8,772 nucleotides of DNA from Thiotrichales bacterium (lineage in GTDB: Bacteria > Pseudomonadota > Gammaproteobacteria > Francisellales > CACEW01). The stretch lies in NCBI GenBank assembly GCA_947476405.1, contig CANJQG010000061.1, forward strand, positions 1-8,772. The letters are read 5' to 3'. Below the pieces are notes generated by a model. That model was not told the origin of the DNA. It did no database searches and was given only the letters and a program-made list of their open reading frames with translations. The stretch's first letter is position 1. Every line of letters begins with the position of its first letter. Both the position numbers and the translations under genes were made by a program. Positions 6,881-8,772 of the stretch are shown piece after piece.

Positions 6881-6886
6881 TAGCCC
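6871..6886. terminator. Short hairpin at the convergent gene ends (weak terminator candidate)
   Basis: GGGCTA (6871-6876) and TAGCCC (6881-6886) form a perfect 6-bp stem with a CTGA loop. It spans the stop codons of both era and the convergent gene. Neither side has a proper T-run, so intrinsic termination would be weak. It is the only candidate between the two convergent units. Confidence 0.3.
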
Positions 6887-8082
6887 CTCAAACAACAACT
6901 TGATTTAAGCGGGTTGGTCTCTTGAGTAAAGAATGCAATTGCAGCCTCATTGGCGCTCTTTTCTTTTGGGGCAGGCGTTGTCACTTTGCGAGTGCAGTAT
7001 TTGCGCCTCTGTTGCAACAGAAAAAGCATGGTAATAAAAAGACCTGAAAGGCCGCACCAACCCTTCTTTCGAGTGGGGGGGGGCTTTTTTTCGATCGGTT
7101 CCTGCAGAATTAAATGATCTTCTTCTATTTTAAATTGTTTAAGAAAGTGATTGAATTTCTTATAGGTTTCGGGTATCAGGAGTTGTGAAGTGGCTGGCTC
7201 AAGCGAAAAAAGCGCGAGTAAAATCTGGAAGGGGTCCTTTTCTGATTCTTGTGCTCTTTCTGTTAAAAAAGCAAAGATGAGTATCCAGGCGGGTGTATTT
7301 TTGGCATTATAAATAATCACCTGCTCTTCCTTTGCATTCGGTTTCATTGCATAGAGGGGGATGAGTCGAAAATGTTGCTCGCGCAAGAGCGGGCCATTGA
7401 TAATCGGACCCGTCGGGTAAATATTTAGGTGCGCAGGGCGTGGCTTCTGGATATAATAACTGGGGGGCGTCTGGGTATTGAGTTTGTCTGAGATGCTTTG
7501 TATTTTTTTCTGCATAATCCAGGATCCTGATTCTAAAATGAATAATGCTCGAATGGACTGTGCAAATTTTTTGCAGAAATCGGGGTGTTCATGGAGAATG
7601 GAAGAGAGTAGGCTGAGCTGAAGTTCATATAGAAATGAATGTGAAAAATCTGATTTGTCTCCCAGCAAATTGAGGAGATCAAATTCAATAATTTTAAAAT
7701 CAGATGAGCGACTCACGCCCTCATTGAGGTTGATCAGTTGATCTTTGCTTTCATATTTTAAGTGAATTTCGGTGATCCTTCCAGATAAATGAGATAGTTC
7801 TGGTGAGGTGTGAAAGGCTTCTCTGGCTATCAGGAGCCCTTCATGTGCGGTATTCAGTCGTTCAGTTTGGAGCGCAGAGAGTGTATTCCTTTCCGCCATA
7901 ATTAAAATTGTAGAAGTTGGGGGTGCCTTGACCTGTTCGGCCATCGCACCTAAACCCATCCTCATTCTAGGGAGCAAAGCAGCAAGCATTGGAAGCGCTA
8001 TAAAATCAGCATCTTGGCTGATGAATAAATTTAAAAGTAAAAGCAAAAAACAAAACTGAATAGTCCTGGATTGTCCCCACAT
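6874..8082 (-). CDS. Unrecognised 402-aa membrane-anchored protein
   Basis: I do not recognise this family. The ATG at 8082 has a strong AAGGAGA seven bases upstream and a promoter behind it. The protein starts with a signal-like segment (MWGQSRTIQF then a Leu-rich core, about 10-22), followed by a moderately hydrophobic stretch (27-40). The middle (50-320) is soluble, helical and Leu/Lys/Glu-rich with no motif I know, and a Tyr/Pro-rich patch lies near 206-230. A proline and basic linker (329-340, EPIEKKPPPTRKK) leads to one membrane helix (about 341-356), then a basic stop-transfer QQRRK and a 45-residue tail ending in a Cys pair. The layout suggests an exported domain tethered at the C-terminus. 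Codon 331-336 DNA is an A7-G-C9 tract prone to frameshift. The gene converges on era and overlaps it. A lineage-specific surface or secreted protein is possible, unproven. Confidence 0.75.
   Translation of the reverse strand: MWGQSRTIQFCFLLLLLNLFISQDADFIALPMLAALLPRMRMGLGAMAEQVKAPPTSTILIMAERNTLSALQTERLNTAHEGLLIAREAFHTSPELSHLSGRITEIHLKYESKDQLINLNEGVSRSSDFKIIEFDLLNLLGDKSDFSHSFLYELQLSLLSSILHEHPDFCKKFAQSIRALFILESGSWIMQKKIQSISDKLNTQTPPSYYIQKPRPAHLNIYPTGPIINGPLLREQHFRLIPLYAMKPNAKEEQVIIYNAKNTPAWILIFAFLTERAQESEKDPFQILLALFSLEPATSQLLIPETYKKFNHFLKQFKIEEDHLILQEPIEKKPPPTRKKGWCGLSGLFITMLFLLQQRRKYCTRKVTTPAPKEKSANEAAIAFFTQETNPLKSSCCLRGYQ
7075..7091 (-). repeat. A7-G-C9 homopolymer tract with in-frame A AAA AAG slippery heptamer
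   Basis: On the coding strand of the orphan gene, seven A, one G and nine C occur in a row (codons GAA AAA AAG CCC CCC CCC). The heptamer A AAA AAG is in the same phase as the dnaX -1 frameshift site. Nine C is also long enough for slipped-strand indels. A -1 shift, or a tenth C, would give 45 new residues and a stop, removing the membrane helix. Loss of one C leads to a different short tail. A sequencing error in the C run is a possible alternative. Confidence 0.6.
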
Positions 8083-8106
8083 GCCTGTTCTCCTTAACGA
8101 GGTTGT

Positions 8107-8136
8107 ATTATATTTTAATTATTCTACCATTGTCTT
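8107..8136 (-). promoter_or_regulatory. Promoter of the orphan membrane-protein gene
   Basis: On the minus strand, AAGACA (8136-8131, four of six consensus), an 18-base spacer and a perfect TATAAT (8112-8107) lie 24 bases before the start codon. The surrounding DNA is AT-rich. It is divergent from the tRNA-Asp promoter 25 bases away. Confidence 0.45.
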
Positions 8137-8160
8137 TCAGATTAGTCTTGAAAATAATGC

Positions 8161-8189
8161 TTGACTTGACGAATTAAGTTCACTAGAAT
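8161..8189 (+). promoter_or_regulatory. tRNA-Asp promoter
   Basis: TTGACT (8161-8166), a 17-base spacer and TAGAAT (8184-8189) precede the tRNA by 37 bases. Both hexamers are five of six to consensus, which fits a strongly expressed stable RNA. A second TTGACG at 8166-8171 overlaps but would give a 12-base spacer and is not used in this model. Confidence 0.6.
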
Positions 8190-8226
8190 TGCAAGCCTTG
8201 GTTCACTGTGATGGTTGCCAAGATGC

Positions 8227-8303
8227 GGAGCGGTAGTTCAGTTGGTTAGAATGCTGGCCTGTCACGCCGGAGGTCGCGGGTTCGAGTCCCGTCCGCTCCG
8301 CCA
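8227..8303 (+). tRNA. tRNA-Asp, anticodon GTC
   Basis: This 77-base cloverleaf has encoded CCA and is close to E. coli tRNA-Asp. The acceptor stem is GGAGCGG with CCGCTCC, the D arm is GTTCAGTTGGTTAGAAT, and the anticodon stem CTGGC/GCCGG surrounds CTGTCAC with GTC at 8261-8263. The T arm is GCGGGTTCGAGTCCCGT. It appears to be a single-gene transcript. tRNA 3' ends are common integration sites, and IS66 remains lie 240 bases downstream, but no attachment repeat of the 3' end is visible in the window. Confidence 0.97.
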
Positions 8304-8359
8304 TTTGTATATTTCAAGAGCATTTAATTAACCTCAAAATTGGAGGGAATGATCTTTAA

Positions 8360-8471
8360 TCACCAGAAAATTCATGCTATCTTGATATCACCAGAGTTTA
8401 TTTTGTTCCACGAGCATCCAGATTTTTTAGGGGTATGCGTGGCGCTTATGTCACAGTCTGTGAGTCACCAG
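8360..8471 (+). repeat. Three exact TCACCAGA direct repeats downstream of tRNA-Asp
   Basis: TCACCAGA begins at 8360, 8388 and 8465, and a one-mismatch copy TCACCAAA begins at 8538. The three exact copies fall within 113 bases of otherwise featureless sequence. The spacings (28, 77, 73) are irregular, so they do not form a CRISPR or iteron array. They may be degraded binding sites linked to the adjacent IS element, or chance. Confidence 0.3.
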
Positions 8472-8545
8472 ACCAAGTAATCTTGCTTTACAAAAACAAG
8501 CCACAGCCCTACAAAACTTTTGATAAAAAGTAACGATTCACCAAA

Positions 8546-8772
8546 TTAGATTGAGTCATAAACAAAGTCAGGCATCTTTCCTTGAAACAAGAGGGTTAGC
8601 GCCTCGGTCATATTAACGCCATGTTTGCGACAGGAGGAGAGATAGCCTCTGATCCGACAAAAGATTAAAGCGCCGTCATTTGACCTAAAACAGCCGGATA
8701 TTTTCTGATGTACTTTCGTCATACGCAGATCGTTCTCAGCCTGATTATTGGTAAAAGGCGCAACAGGGTCTG
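8546..8772 (-). mobile_element. IS66-family transposase TnpC, C-terminal end (cut by window edge)
   Basis: A frame open from the right edge leftward to a TAA at 8548-8546 encodes 74 residues that match the end of the IS66 TnpC DDE domain: PFTNNQAENDLRM, then KISGCFRSNDGA, FCRIRGYLSSCRKHG and a short tail. The Glu of NNQAE should be the last catalytic acidic residue; the usual Arg after it is Asn here. TnpC is the catalytic transposase of IS66 elements. The rest lies beyond the window, so intactness cannot be judged. A GTAATCTTGC at 8477-8486 could be the element's terminal repeat, since IS66 ends usually begin GTAA; this boundary is a guess. Confidence 0.85.

Noticed and set aside
7009..7020. 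CTGTTGCAACAG perfect palindrome
   Set aside because: It is inside the orphan coding region with no T-run or promoter nearby, and a 12-bp palindrome is expected occasionally by chance.
8439..8451. Similarity of GCGTGGCGCTTAT to the left-edge CGTGGAGCGCTTAC
   Set aside because: It was considered as another IS66 terminal repeat, but it has a two-base gap, ends in AT instead of AC, and no transposase remnant lies on the appropriate side.
8349..8480. 43-codon plus-strand frame (MIFNHQKIHAILISPEF...)
   Set aside because: The purine-rich GGAGG is only two to three bases from the ATG, there is no promoter apart from tRNA-Asp read-through, and I recognise no similarity. It may be a decayed gene end but cannot be supported.
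8360..8545. CRISPR array or iterons from the TCACCAGA copies
   Set aside because: The repeats are only eight bases long with irregular spacing, and no cas or rep gene is present.

Overview
The window looks like a chromosomal segment of a gammaproteobacterium with moderate GC. The evidence is the style of the housekeeping proteins (XseA, Era), the tRNA-Pro and tRNA-Asp sequences close to those of E. coli, and E. coli-like promoter hexamers. Making PLP by the DXP-independent PdxS/PdxT route is uncommon in that class and is known from lineages such as Francisella. Together with a membrane-anchored orphan and IS66 debris, this makes a host-associated lineage (Legionellales/Francisella-like) plausible, but that is inference.

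Layout: positions 1-148 look like the 3' end of an IS66-like element. It appears to cut short a small leftward gene that has its own strong promoter (about 145-285). xseA (exonuclease VII large subunit) runs leftward at 291-1586. It is divergent from pdxS-pdxT (1669-3068), which overlap by four bases and encode the two halves of PLP synthase. The intergenic region holds back-to-back promoters with interlocked -10 boxes and a 12-bp perfect palindrome. tRNA-Pro(GGG) follows at 3099-3175 with its own promoter. Only 17 bases later begins a tight rightward run: an NCS2/AzgA-type purine permease, a 14-TM DHA2 drug-efflux-type MFS protein (ATGA overlap) and era.

Converging on era is a 402-aa leftward gene (6874-8082) that I do not recognise. 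It has an N-terminal signal-like hydrophobic segment and a C-terminal membrane anchor. Just before the anchor lies an A7-G-C9 tract that contains a dnaX-type slippery heptamer in the correct frame. tRNA-Asp(GTC) with a clear promoter follows at 8227-8303. The right edge holds the C-terminal end of an IS66 TnpC transposase on the minus strand (8546-8772, cut by the window).

Functionally the core genes are housekeeping: DNA repair, cofactor synthesis, tRNAs, nucleobase uptake and ribosome assembly. The novelty, if any, lies in the orphan membrane protein with its frameshift-prone tract, the tRNA-led permease/efflux/era operon, and the gene broken at the left edge.
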